NCBI RefSeq assembly: GCF_015291725.1
Contig: NZ_CP030038.1
Coordinates: 5,383,001 to 5,447,000, forward strand
DNA: 64,000 nucleotides
Reading direction: 5' to 3'
DNA from: Bradyrhizobium sp. CCBAU 51765
GTDB lineage: Bacteria; Pseudomonadota; Alphaproteobacteria; Rhizobiales; Xanthobacteraceae
The position numbers and the translations under genes were made by a program. Shown here piece by piece: positions 43,608 through 51,949 of the stretch. The notes under the pieces are model-generated. The model was not told the DNA's origin and did not search any database. It saw only the letters and a program-made list of their open reading frames with translations. Positions within the stretch are counted from its first letter, which is position 1. Every line of letters starts with the position of its first letter.

Positions 43608-44339
43608 TCATGACGGATAATCCCCTGCCAGTGCGCCGAACAGGATCACGGCCGCCGTGGACGCGGCGCCGCCCCGCGCAAGCTGCTCGGCGAGCTCGGC
43701 AATGGTGGTGCGGACGAGCCGCTCGTCGGGACGACCGAGGGATTCGGCAAACAGTGCGGGCGTGTTCGGAGCGAGGCCGTGTGCGATCAATTTTGCGGCA
43801 AGCGTCGGAAAGGTGCGCCGGCCCATATAGACCACGGTCGTGGCCTCGGGATCGGCCAGCGCCGCCCAGTTCAGGTTGGACGGCAGCTCGCCGCTGACAT
43901 CGGCACCCGTGATGAACTGCACCCGGCGGGAGGTATGCCGACGGGTCAGGGGAATGCCGGCCTGGGCGGCGGCGACGCAGGCGGATGTGACGCCGGGAAC
44001 GATCTCGTAGCCGATGCCGGCCTCGCGCAGCGTCTCCAGCTCCTCCTCGAGCCGGCCGAAAATGCCGGCATCGCCGGACTTGAGCCGCACCACGCGCGCG
44101 CCTGTCGCGGCATAGTCGACCAGGAGACGGTTGACGTGGTGCTGCTTGGTCGAGGGCCGCCCCGCCCGTTTTCCCACCGCGACGAGATTGGCGCCGGGCC
44201 GGGCCAGATCCAGGATCGCGCCGGAGGCGAGGTCGTCATAGAGCACGACGTCGGCCTCGCGCAGCCGCGCGGCGCCCTTCACGGTGAGGAGCTCGGGATC
44301 ACCGGGGCCGGCGGAGATGAATGACACGAATCCTCTCAC
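43608..44339 (-). CDS. cobA: Uroporphyrinogen-III C-methyltransferase, CobA
   Basis: A 243-aa SAM-dependent enzyme that methylates uroporphyrinogen III at C-2 and C-7 to precorrin-2, the entry step to B12 and sirohaem. 'VSFISAGPGDPELLTVKGA' is the first SAM motif, 'VVRLKSGDAGIFGR' the second and 'EIVPGVTSACVAAAQAGIPLTRR' the third. The start is a GTG at 44339 overlapping the cobB stop as GTGA. It is the last gene of the long - strand cob operon, about 60 bp before the next riboswitch. Confidence 0.95.
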   Translation of the reverse strand: MRGFVSFISAGPGDPELLTVKGAARLREADVVLYDDLASGAILDLARPGANLVAVGKRAGRPSTKQHHVNRLLVDYAATGARVVRLKSGDAGIFGRLEEELETLREAGIGYEIVPGVTSACVAAAQAGIPLTRRHTSRRVQFITGADVSGELPSNLNWAALADPEATTVVYMGRRTFPTLAAKLIAHGLAPNTPALFAESLGRPDERLVRTTIAELAEQLARGGAASTAAVILFGALAGDYPS

Positions 44340-45646
44340 CGGTCCTCCGCGATCAGATGAAAGAACGTACCGGTGGCGTGGCCGCGCCGCGAGCCGGTCT
44401 CGGCCACGACGGCGCCCGTCGCATCGTGCACGACCGCCAGCGGCGCATCCGGCTGCGCGACGATGGTCGAATAGTGGAACTCGTGGCCGCGCAGGCGTGC
44501 GCCGGGCTGATGCCCCGGCATCGGCGCAGCCAGCTCGGCAAGGCGATAGCCCAGATGCATGCGGCGCTTTGCAAAGCTGGTCTCGAGGCCAAGCAGCCCC
44601 GTCATCTCATGGCTGACTCCGTCGGCATCGGTGAGGCCCGTGCCCAGAACCATATAGCCTCCGCACTCGCCGTGCACCGGCCGTGTCTCGGCGAAGGCGC
44701 GCAGGCCGCTTCGAAAGCGCGCATTGGCCGCGATCCTGCCGGCGTGCAGTTCAGGATAGCCGCCAGGAAGCCAGCAGACGTCGGCGCTCGCGTCAGGCAC
44801 TTCATCGGCAAGCGGCGAGAATGTCGAGATCTCGGCGCCCGCCGCGCGCCAGGCCTCCAGCATATGCGGATAGACGAAGGAGAAAGCCGCATCGCGGGCG
44901 AGCGCAATGCGTTGCCCGGGTGGCGCCACGTTGAGACCGTTCGCGGCAGGCTGCGGCGACCAGCGAGCCGCCGATCGCAACACGGCATCGAGATCGACAT
45001 GCTCGGCGACGAAGCGCGCGGCCTCGTCGATCAGCTTGCCGATCTCGGCCCGCTCCTCGGCCTGCACCAGGCCGAGATGCCGCTTCGGCAGGCTGATCTC
45101 GGCATGACGCGGCAGCGCGCCGAACACCGCGATGCCGATGTCGTCGAGCGCACGCCGCACCAGGTCTTCGTGGCGCGGGCTGGCGACGCGGTTGAGCACG
45201 ACGCCGGCAAGTCGCACGCCGGGGCGGTAGTCGCGAAGGCCCGCGGCGATCGCAGCCGCCGTCTGCGCTTGTCCGGATGGATCGATCACCAAAACCACCG
45301 GCCAGCCCAGCATCTCCGCAATGTCGGCGGTGGCACCGGTGCCGGAGACGCCGCGCGCGGCGACACCGTCGAACAGGCCCATCGAGCCCTCGGCGAGCAC
45401 GACGTCGGCGTCGGCAGCGCGGCTGACGAGATGCGCGATGGTGCCGCGATCCATCGCCCAGCTGTCGACGTTGACGGAGGCGCGGCCCGTTGCGGCGGCG
45501 TGGAACGCGGGATCGATGTAATCCGGCCCGCTCTTGAAGCACTGCACGTTCAATCCGCGATTGCGCCAGGCGCGGGCGAGCGCCAGCGTCAGCGTGGTCT
45601 TGCCGACGCCGGAGGCCGGCGCGGAGATGACGAGCGCTGCGGCCAT
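44336..45646 (-). CDS. cobB: Hydrogenobyrinate / cobyrinate a,c-diamide synthase, CobB
   Basis: A 436-aa ATP- and glutamine-dependent amidase acting on the a and c acetate side chains. The N-terminal dethiobiotin-synthetase-like domain has the P-loop 'ISAPASGVGKTTLTLALA'; the C-terminal class I glutamine amidotransferase domain has the nucleophile Cys in 'GECGGYMVLG'. The start (MAAALVISAP) shares one base with the cobM stop (TGATG). A much longer in-frame frame upstream is the shadow of cobM. Confidence 0.95.
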   Translation of the reverse strand: MAAALVISAPASGVGKTTLTLALARAWRNRGLNVQCFKSGPDYIDPAFHAAATGRASVNVDSWAMDRGTIAHLVSRAADADVVLAEGSMGLFDGVAARGVSGTGATADIAEMLGWPVVLVIDPSGQAQTAAAIAAGLRDYRPGVRLAGVVLNRVASPRHEDLVRRALDDIGIAVFGALPRHAEISLPKRHLGLVQAEERAEIGKLIDEAARFVAEHVDLDAVLRSAARWSPQPAANGLNVAPPGQRIALARDAAFSFVYPHMLEAWRAAGAEISTFSPLADEVPDASADVCWLPGGYPELHAGRIAANARFRSGLRAFAETRPVHGECGGYMVLGTGLTDADGVSHEMTGLLGLETSFAKRRMHLGYRLAELAAPMPGHQPGARLRGHEFHYSTIVAQPDAPLAVVHDATGAVVAETGSRRGHATGTFFHLIAEDR

Positions 45647-46428
45647 CACGATGCCTCCGGAAAACGCGGCTCGGCGCCGACCGGCCGATAGCGGCGGTCG
45701 TAGTCGGCGGCATAGAGACGGCTCTCGTCGAAATCCGCTGCGCCAAGCGTCCTGCCGACCAGGATCAGCGCGGTGCGCTCCATCTCGCCGCCCACAGCCG
45801 TATCGAGCGTGCCCAGTGTCGCACGGACGATGCGCTGGTCCGGCCAGCTCGCGCGCCAGACGATTGCGACCAGGCAGTCCGCGCCGTAATGCGGCATCAG
45901 CTCGGCCACGACCTTGTCGAGCAAGTGGATTGACAGATGGATCGCGAGCACCGCGCCGGTCGCGGCGAATGCGGCGAGCTTCTCGCCTTCGGGCATTGCG
46001 CTGGCCCGCCCCGGCGTGCGCGTCAGCACGACCGTCTGGGCAAGACCCGGCAGCGTCAGTTCGGCTCCCAGCGCAGCGGCAGCAGCTGAGAAGGCCGGCA
46101 CGCCCGGCGTGACCGAACAGGGAATGCCGAGCGCGCGCAGGCGGCGGAGCTGCTCGCCCATCGCCGACCAGATCGAGAGGTCGCCGGAATGCAGCCGCGC
46201 GACATCCTTTCCTTCCGCATGCGCGGCGGCGATCTCCGCGATGATCTCGTCGAGCGACAGCGGCGCGGTGTTGACGACGCGTGCACCCGGTGGGCAATGC
46301 GCCAGCACGCCCTCCGGCACCAGCGAGCCAGCATAGAGACAGACCGGACAGGCCGCGATCAGATCGCGGCCGCGCAGCGTCAGCAAATCGGGCGCGCCCG
46401 GGCCGGCGCCAATGAAATGGACCGTCAT
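45646..46428 (-). CDS. cobM: Precorrin-4 C11-methyltransferase, CobM
   Basis: A 260-aa SAM-dependent methylase. 'MTVHFIGAGPGAPDLLTLRG' is the start and first motif, 'CLYAGSLVPEGVLAHCP' is CobM/CbiF specific, and 'RLHSGDLSIWSAMGEQ' and 'VTPGVPAFSAAAAAL' are the other SAM motifs. The start is fixed by the ATGA overlap with cobE. It converts precorrin-4 to precorrin-5 in the aerobic route. Confidence 0.95.
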   Translation of the reverse strand: MTVHFIGAGPGAPDLLTLRGRDLIAACPVCLYAGSLVPEGVLAHCPPGARVVNTAPLSLDEIIAEIAAAHAEGKDVARLHSGDLSIWSAMGEQLRRLRALGIPCSVTPGVPAFSAAAAALGAELTLPGLAQTVVLTRTPGRASAMPEGEKLAAFAATGAVLAIHLSIHLLDKVVAELMPHYGADCLVAIVWRASWPDQRIVRATLGTLDTAVGGEMERTALILVGRTLGAADFDESRLYAADYDRRYRPVGAEPRFPEAS

Positions 46429-46793
46429 GCGCCGTCTCCTTCTGCGATCGCGGCGGTCGCGGTGCGATCCCGCGAGACAACGCGTGTCGCAATCAGCCGC
46501 GCGCGGGGACCGGCGGCTGCGAGCGCGGCTGCTTCGGCGAGCGATCCCGTCCCGAGCTTTTCCAGGACGCGTTTTGACTGCGTCGGCGTGTCGATGCCGG
46601 CCAGCCTGTCGGCCGGAACGGCCTTGATCGGTAGGCCGCATTCGCGCGCGAGCTGCTTCAGCGCCTCCGCGTCGGCCTTGTCGCTGACGGTCGCAAATGC
46701 CGCAAGACCTTCGGGGCCGCCAGCCGTCACGAGCGCCTCGCGCAGCGAGGCGAGCGTCACATCGCTCTTGAATCCCAGACCGGCGACTTTCAT
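46425..46793 (-). CDS. cobE: CobE / CbiG C-terminal-like cobalamin biosynthesis protein
   Basis: A 122-aa protein equal to the C-terminal domain of CbiG ('MKVAGLGFKSDVTLASLREA', 'LARECGLPIKAVPADRL', 'VLEKLGTGSLAEAAAL'). CobE is found in aerobic cob operons, and its enzymatic role is not firmly established. The start at 46793 overlaps the cobL stop by ATGA; five more in-frame codons upstream are possible but have no support. Confidence 0.88.
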   Translation of the reverse strand: MKVAGLGFKSDVTLASLREALVTAGGPEGLAAFATVSDKADAEALKQLARECGLPIKAVPADRLAGIDTPTQSKRVLEKLGTGSLAEAAALAAAGPRARLIATRVVSRDRTATAAIAEGDGA

Positions 46794-47971
46794 CGGACCG
46801 CACTCCATTGCACCACCGGCCGCGTCGCCTCCCAGGAGCGGTAGCGACCGAGGGGAGCCGCATGCGCGATTTCGAGCCGCATCAGCTCGCCGCCATGGCG
46901 CTGATGGAGTTCGCCGAGCAGCGCTTCCGTCTCCAGTGTGACCGAGTGTGCAACCAGCCGCGCACCTATAGAGAGCCGCGACCAGATGGCATCGAACATC
47001 ATGCCATCAAGGCCGCCGCCGATGAAGACGGCATCCGGTGGATCCAGCGCAGCAAGGGCTTCGGGCGCCTTCCCCGAAACGATGCTGATCCGATGCGCCA
47101 ATCCAAACGCGGCTGCATTGCTGCGAATGTTCGCGGCGCGATCTTCGCGCAGCTCGATGGCCGTGGCCGTCCCACCGCACAGCCCCCACTCCACTGAGAT
47201 CGAACCCGAACCGGCGCCGACGTCCCACAGCCGTTCGCCGGGCCGCGGCGCCAGCGCCGAGAGGGCGAGCGCGCGCAGCGGCCGCTTGGTGATCTGGCCG
47301 TCATGGACGAAGAGATCGTCCGACAATCCCGAACTGCGGGGAATGCCCTGGCCTCCCTTCGCCTCGACGGCGACGGTGACGAGGTTTCCAGCGAGATCAC
47401 CGGCAAGACTATCGGCGCGATATTCTCTGATGCTTTCGCGCGGGCCACCGAGGGCGGCGAGTATCCAGAAGGCCGAGGCGCCCCACCCGTGCTCGCTCAA
47501 CCACCTTGCAAGATCGTCAGCCGCTTTCCCATCGCGCACGAGGCAGATGATGCGCACCCCTCGCGCCAGATGCGGACCGAGACGCTCGAACGGTGCGGCG
47601 TGAAGCCCGAGGCAGACGGTAGATTCGAGGCGCCAGCCCAGCCGCGCCGCCGCGAGCGAGAATGTCGACGGCGCTGGGTGCGCGATCCACTCGCCGCCAT
47701 CAAGCATCTCGGCGAGGCTCGCGCCGGCGCCATGCCAGAACGGATCGCCGGAAGCGAGCACCGCCGTCGGCCGGCCACGGCAGCTCAGCACGATCCTTGC
47801 GTCGAACGGCACCGGCCACGGGCGGCCGCGGCTGCCAACCTCCGCAAGCGCGAGATGGCGCTCACCGCCGAACACGGTTTCAGCCTTGGCAAGCGCCTTT
47901 CGGCTTGCCTCGGACAGCCCGGCAAGGCCATCTTCGCCGATACCGATGATGGTCAGCCAGGGATCAGACAT
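46790..47971 (-). CDS. cobL: Precorrin-6Y C5,15-methyltransferase (decarboxylating), CobL
   Basis: A 393-aa bifunctional enzyme. The N-terminal CbiE-like methylase half starts 'MSDPWLTIIGIGEDGLAGLS'; the C-terminal CbiT-like half has the Rossmann SAM site 'RLWDVGAGSGSISVEWGL'. It methylates C-5 and C-15 and decarboxylates the C-12 acetate. Its ATG (complement of 47969-47971) overlaps the cobK ATG on the other strand: both are encoded by one CATG. Therefore the sequence upstream of each gene is coding for the other. Confidence 0.95.
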   Translation of the reverse strand: MSDPWLTIIGIGEDGLAGLSEASRKALAKAETVFGGERHLALAEVGSRGRPWPVPFDARIVLSCRGRPTAVLASGDPFWHGAGASLAEMLDGGEWIAHPAPSTFSLAAARLGWRLESTVCLGLHAAPFERLGPHLARGVRIICLVRDGKAADDLARWLSEHGWGASAFWILAALGGPRESIREYRADSLAGDLAGNLVTVAVEAKGGQGIPRSSGLSDDLFVHDGQITKRPLRALALSALAPRPGERLWDVGAGSGSISVEWGLCGGTATAIELREDRAANIRSNAAAFGLAHRISIVSGKAPEALAALDPPDAVFIGGGLDGMMFDAIWSRLSIGARLVAHSVTLETEALLGELHQRHGGELMRLEIAHAAPLGRYRSWEATRPVVQWSAVR

Positions 47972-48716
47972 GACGCGCGCCCTCATTCTGGGCGGAACGG
48001 CCGATGCGAGCCTGCTCGCAGCGGAGATCGCGCGTGCCGGCATCGGCGCCGTCTATTCCTATGGCGGCCGCACCCGCGCGCCGGCCGACCAGCCGCTGCC
48101 GACCCGCATCGGCGGTTTCGGCGGCGTGAGCGGGCTGGCCGATTACATTCGCCGCGAAAGTATCACCCATGTGATCGACGCAACGCATCCCTTCGCAGCC
48201 GAGATGAGCCGGAACGCGGTCGAGGCGTGTGCGGAAACCGGCGCGCCGTTGATCGCACTGGAACGCGCGCCCTGGACGAGAGCGCCCGGCGATAACTGGA
48301 TCGAAACGCGCGATGTCAACGCGGCCGTCGCCGCGCTGCCTGACGTGCCGACAAACGTGTTCGTCGCCATCGGCCGCCAGCACATCGCGCCGTTCGCGAG
48401 CAAGCCACAGCACACCTATACGCTGCGCTTCGTCGATCCGCCCGAAGCGCCCCTGCCCTTCGCCGCCGATGTGATCGTGTCGCGTGGACCGTTCACGCTT
48501 CCAAGCGAACTGGAGATGCTGCGCACGCGCGGCATCGCCTGGATCGTCGCCCGCAATTCCGGCGGTGACGGCGCGCGCGCCAAGATCGACGCGGCCCGCA
48601 TGCTCGGCCTGCCCGTGGTCATGATCTCGCGACCGCAACTGCCCGAGCGGCCGCGGGTCGAGAGCGTGGCCGAGATCATGCAGTGGCTCGGTCATTCTAC
48701 CCGCCTCGGCGCATAG
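47970..48716 (+). CDS. cobK: Precorrin-6A reductase, CobK
   Basis: A 248-aa NADPH-dependent reductase that forms precorrin-6B. The N-terminus 'MTRALILGGTADASLLAAEI' is the dinucleotide-binding signature and 'VIDATHPFAAEMSRNA' is diagnostic of CobK/CbiJ. It is the only + strand gene inside the - strand cob run, lying between cobJ and cobL, overlapping cobJ by 25 bp at the 3' end and sharing CATG with cobL at the 5' end. Its promoter and ribosome site (AGGGA at 47957-47961) must lie inside cobL, and any cobJ-to-cobL transcript is antisense to it. Confidence 0.95.
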   Translation: MTRALILGGTADASLLAAEIARAGIGAVYSYGGRTRAPADQPLPTRIGGFGGVSGLADYIRRESITHVIDATHPFAAEMSRNAVEACAETGAPLIALERAPWTRAPGDNWIETRDVNAAVAALPDVPTNVFVAIGRQHIAPFASKPQHTYTLRFVDPPEAPLPFAADVIVSRGPFTLPSELEMLRTRGIAWIVARNSGGDGARAKIDAARMLGLPVVMISRPQLPERPRVESVAEIMQWLGHSTRLGA

Positions 48717-49426
48717 ACCCAGTGGCCGACGCGGCGCGTCTGCGAATTGCCGACGATCACGAGCGTGCGCATGTCGGCCATTTCAGGCGTCGCCTCGTTC
48801 AGCGTCACGGTCTCGATCTTCTCGTCAGCCGTGCTGATCGCGCGCGCGAAGATCACGAGGCGCCCGCCGCAGCCTGCCTCACGAAGCACCGCAAGCGCGC
48901 GGCCAAATCCTTCCGGCCTGCTCGCCGAGCGCGGATTGTACATCGCAATGGCAAAATCCGCTTCCGCCGCGAGGCGGAGGCGTTTCTCGATCACCGCCCA
49001 CGGCTTGAGATTGTCGGAGAGATTGATCGCGCAGAAATCGTGGCCGAGGGGCGCGCCGGCACGCGCGGCCGCCGCAAGCATCGCGGTGATACCAGGCAGC
49101 ACGCGGATCGACAGCGCCTGCCATTGCGGCGCCCGTTCGAGCGCCTCGAACACAGCCGAGGCCATCGCGAACACGCCGGGATCGCCGGAGGAGACGACGA
49201 CGACCTGCCCGCCTTCGGCCGCCAACCGCAAGGCTTCGCTCGCGCGCTGCAACTCTTCGCGGTTGTCCGACGGGTGCAGCCTGAGCCCAGGTCGCGGCGG
49301 CACCCGCGCGACATAGGGCGCATAGCCCAGAATGTCGGTCGCGGCTGCAAGTGCCGCCGAAACTTCCGGCGTCACCAGCGCCTCGCTGCCCGGCCCGAGG
49401 CCCGCGATGGTCAGCGTGCCCGTCAT
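48692..49426 (-). CDS. cobJ: Precorrin-3B C17-methyltransferase, CobJ
   Basis: A 244-aa SAM-dependent enzyme catalysing C-17 methylation with ring contraction. 'LTIAGLGPGSEALVTPEV' (first motif), 'VVVVSSGDPGVFAMASAV' and 'VLPGITAMLAAAARAGAPLGHDF' are typical, and 'AIAMYNPRSASRP' is the CobJ hallmark. The start is set by ATGA overlap with cobI. The 3' end overlaps convergent cobK. Confidence 0.95.
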   Translation of the reverse strand: MTGTLTIAGLGPGSEALVTPEVSAALAAATDILGYAPYVARVPPRPGLRLHPSDNREELQRASEALRLAAEGGQVVVVSSGDPGVFAMASAVFEALERAPQWQALSIRVLPGITAMLAAAARAGAPLGHDFCAINLSDNLKPWAVIEKRLRLAAEADFAIAMYNPRSASRPEGFGRALAVLREAGCGGRLVIFARAISTADEKIETVTLNEATPEMADMRTLVIVGNSQTRRVGHWVYAPRRVE

Positions 49427-50154
49427 TCGGCAGGGTCCAGATGCCGGCCCTTGCCGTGCACCAGCACGATCGCGAAATAGGGGCAATCGGCGGCATCGAT
49501 CTCGGCGAGCCGCACCACGCGTTCGTCCGGCATGGTGCCGCGCTCGACCAGCCAGGCGTCGTCGAGACGGCCGGCGGCTGCGAGCGCGCGGCGCACCTTT
49601 GCGAGATTGCGGCCGGTCTTCATGACGACGAGCGCATCGGAATCGCGCATGCGCCGTTCGAGCTCGTCCTCGGGGAGCGTGCCCATCAGCACCGTCGTCA
49701 CGTCGTCGCCGAGCGCGATCGGCTGACCGACGCCGTTCCAGCACCCGACCATCCCGGGAATGCCGGCGATCACCTCGATCGCGACGCGGCCCTGCAGGCG
49801 CGTGTGCAGATGCATGAAGGAGCCGTAGAAGTAGGGATCGCCTTCGCAGAGCACGACGACATCAACCGCGCGCGCCAGCCGCGCCAGGCGCTCCGCCCAT
49901 TCGTCGTAGAAGCCGGCGAGCAGTTGCACGTAGTCGGGACTGTCGAAGGCGATCTCGGTCGTAACCGGATATTCCATCGGGTATTCGGTGACGCCGGCAG
50001 CGAGCATGCCCTCGACGATGCGGCGCGCCTGGCCCGGCCTGCCCTTCTTGCGGAAATAGGCGACGTGGCTAGCGCCGCGAACCGTGCGATCGGCGCGCAC
50101 GCTCATCAGATCGGGATCGCCGGGGCCGAGACCGCAACAGATGATGCGTCCCAT
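49423..50154 (-). CDS. cobI: Precorrin-2 C20-methyltransferase, CobI
   Basis: A 243-aa SAM-dependent methylase producing precorrin-3A. 'IICCGLGPGDPDLMSVRA' opens the protein; 'VVLCEGDPYFYGSFMHLH' is the strongly conserved CobI/CbiL motif, followed by 'VIAGIPGMVGCWNGVG'. It starts two bases after the cobH stop and overlaps cobJ by 4 bp. Confidence 0.95.
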   Translation of the reverse strand: MGRIICCGLGPGDPDLMSVRADRTVRGASHVAYFRKKGRPGQARRIVEGMLAAGVTEYPMEYPVTTEIAFDSPDYVQLLAGFYDEWAERLARLARAVDVVVLCEGDPYFYGSFMHLHTRLQGRVAIEVIAGIPGMVGCWNGVGQPIALGDDVTTVLMGTLPEDELERRMRDSDALVVMKTGRNLAKVRRALAAAGRLDDAWLVERGTMPDERVVRLAEIDAADCPYFAIVLVHGKGRHLDPAE

Positions 50155-50156
50155 GG

Positions 50157-50786
50157 CTATTCGCTCCGGCTCGCCAGCGCGTTGACGGCAGCAACCGTGA
50201 TCGCGGAGCCCCCTAAGCGACCCTCGACCGTCAATGCCGGCACCGGCGGATCGGCCATCAGCGCGGCCTTGGACTCGGCCGCGCCGACGAAGCCAACGGG
50301 ACAGCCGATGATCGCTGCAGGCCGCGGGCAATCGCGGTCCTCCAGCATGTTGAGCAGATGAAACAGCGCGGTCGGCGCGTTGCCGATCGCGACGATGGCG
50401 CCTTCCAGATGCGGCCGCCACAGTTCCAGCGCCGCGGCCGAGCGCGTGTTGCGCATGGATTGCGCGAGCGCAGGAACGGTGGAGTCTCCGAGCGTGCAGA
50501 TGACGGCATTGGCCGCGGGAAGCCTTGCGCGCGTGATGCCTTCCGAGACCATGCGCGCATCGCACAGGATCGGCGCGCCCTTCCGCAAGGCCGCGCGCGC
50601 GAGCGTCGCCATGCCTGACGTGAAGCGAACATGCGCCTCCAGGCCGACCATGCCGGCGGCGTGGATCATGCGCACCACCACCGGCTCTTCATCGGGCGTG
50701 AAGCGCGCAAGATCCGCCTCGGCCCGAATGGTCGCAAAGGATTGCCGGTAGATCGCCGCGCCGTCGGTCTCGTAGGTGTGCGGCAT
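50157..50786 (-). CDS. cobH: Precorrin-8X methylmutase, CobH
   Basis: A 209-aa isomerase that moves the C-11 methyl group to C-12, giving hydrogenobyrinate. The catalytic histidine is H42 in VVVRMIHAAGMVG. 'PILCDARMVSEGI' and 'IGCPVGFVGAAESKAAL' are further family segments. Its ATG shares one base with the cobG stop (TGATG). Confidence 0.95.
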   Translation of the reverse strand: MPHTYETDGAAIYRQSFATIRAEADLARFTPDEEPVVVRMIHAAGMVGLEAHVRFTSGMATLARAALRKGAPILCDARMVSEGITRARLPAANAVICTLGDSTVPALAQSMRNTRSAAALELWRPHLEGAIVAIGNAPTALFHLLNMLEDRDCPRPAAIIGCPVGFVGAAESKAALMADPPVPALTVEGRLGGSAITVAAVNALASRSE

Positions 50787-51949
50787 CAGTGTCCTCCGAC
50801 CAGGATGGAGGGATCGCTGACGATGTCGGCGCCGCTCAGCCCGCGCAGGACGGGCTCGTCGCGGGTCGAGCCGTCGCGGACGAGATCGAAACCGGCATGC
50901 GTCGCAACCAGCGTGACCGCAGCCGTGCCGGAATGGGCGCAGCCCTTGCCGCAGCCGGAGACGTGGAGCCGCACATCGGCGGCAATGCGCGGCGCCAGCG
51001 CTGCTGCGAGTGCGCGCGTATCGGCATGGGCTTCCCGGCAGCGCGGCGCGCCGCTGCAGGCGATCACGCGCAGCGCCGGGTCGTACGGCTCGGTGATGAG
51101 GCCCGCCCCGCCCGGCATCTCGCGCTTGCCCTCGCTGAGCACCATCCGCCAGGGCGTCATACGCAGCGCATGTCCGCAACCGGAGAACTGATGGAGCGTG
51201 GCGGACAGCATCTGCCCGAACGCGACGCCGACCATCGCGCCTTGCGGATAGTGCCCGGGCCGCGCCGCGGCCATGACGGGCGCCGGCTCGGTCTCGCCGC
51301 GCAGCGATTGAGGCAACGCCGCACCGGACGCGATGTGGGCCGCCATACGCCCTCGCCCGTCCCTCGCGCCGCCGGAGACGATGAACCAGCTTGCGAGCGC
51401 CAGCGCCGTGCTCACGGCCTGTCCGCGTGCGACGGAGCGGCCGAGTCTTGCGCCATCGGCCCGCACCAGGAGACGACCCAAGCGATCGCGCTCGATGCGG
51501 ATGTCGGCGGAATCGCCAGCCAGGACGCGCGACCTTCCGTCGTCGATGGCGAAGCCGAACTTGGTGGGAAGCGCAAGGCCGGAATCGGCGAGCGCCTCCT
51601 CGAGCTCCGCGGCGAGCGACTGCGTTTCGTCGCCGTTACTCCAGAACGGCGTCACCAGGATGTTGCGCCGCGCTTCGATGTCAGCGTCGGGGTCGAGCAA
51701 CTGGAGCCGCGCAAGGCCGTCGAGCAACGGCCAATGGCTCTCTTCCTTGACGCCCCTGATCTGGAGATTGGCCCGGCGTGTGACGTCGATCAGACCATTG
51801 CCGAAGCGTTCGGCCAGTTCGGCAAGCCCGGAGATCTGTGGTGCTTCAAGTCGCCCGCCAAACGGACGCACGCGCACCACGAACCCGTCGCCCGACAGCA
51901 TCGGGCGCAGCGCGCCGGGACACCAGCCCTTGACTGCGGCCGCGCTCAT
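50786..51949 (-). CDS. cobG: Precorrin-3B synthase, CobG
   Basis: A 387-aa oxygen-using iron-sulfur monooxygenase specific to the aerobic pathway. It has the nitrite/sulfite-reductase-like ferredoxin halves and the 4Fe-4S ligand set C298, C304 (C-x5-C) and C333, C337 (C-x3-C) in 'VIACSGAPRC' and 'SGCGKGC'. It hydroxylates and lactonises precorrin-3A. The start at 51949 overlaps cobN by 4 bp. Confidence 0.94.
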   Translation of the reverse strand: MSAAAVKGWCPGALRPMLSGDGFVVRVRPFGGRLEAPQISGLAELAERFGNGLIDVTRRANLQIRGVKEESHWPLLDGLARLQLLDPDADIEARRNILVTPFWSNGDETQSLAAELEEALADSGLALPTKFGFAIDDGRSRVLAGDSADIRIERDRLGRLLVRADGARLGRSVARGQAVSTALALASWFIVSGGARDGRGRMAAHIASGAALPQSLRGETEPAPVMAAARPGHYPQGAMVGVAFGQMLSATLHQFSGCGHALRMTPWRMVLSEGKREMPGGAGLITEPYDPALRVIACSGAPRCREAHADTRALAAALAPRIAADVRLHVSGCGKGCAHSGTAAVTLVATHAGFDLVRDGSTRDEPVLRGLSGADIVSDPSILVGGH

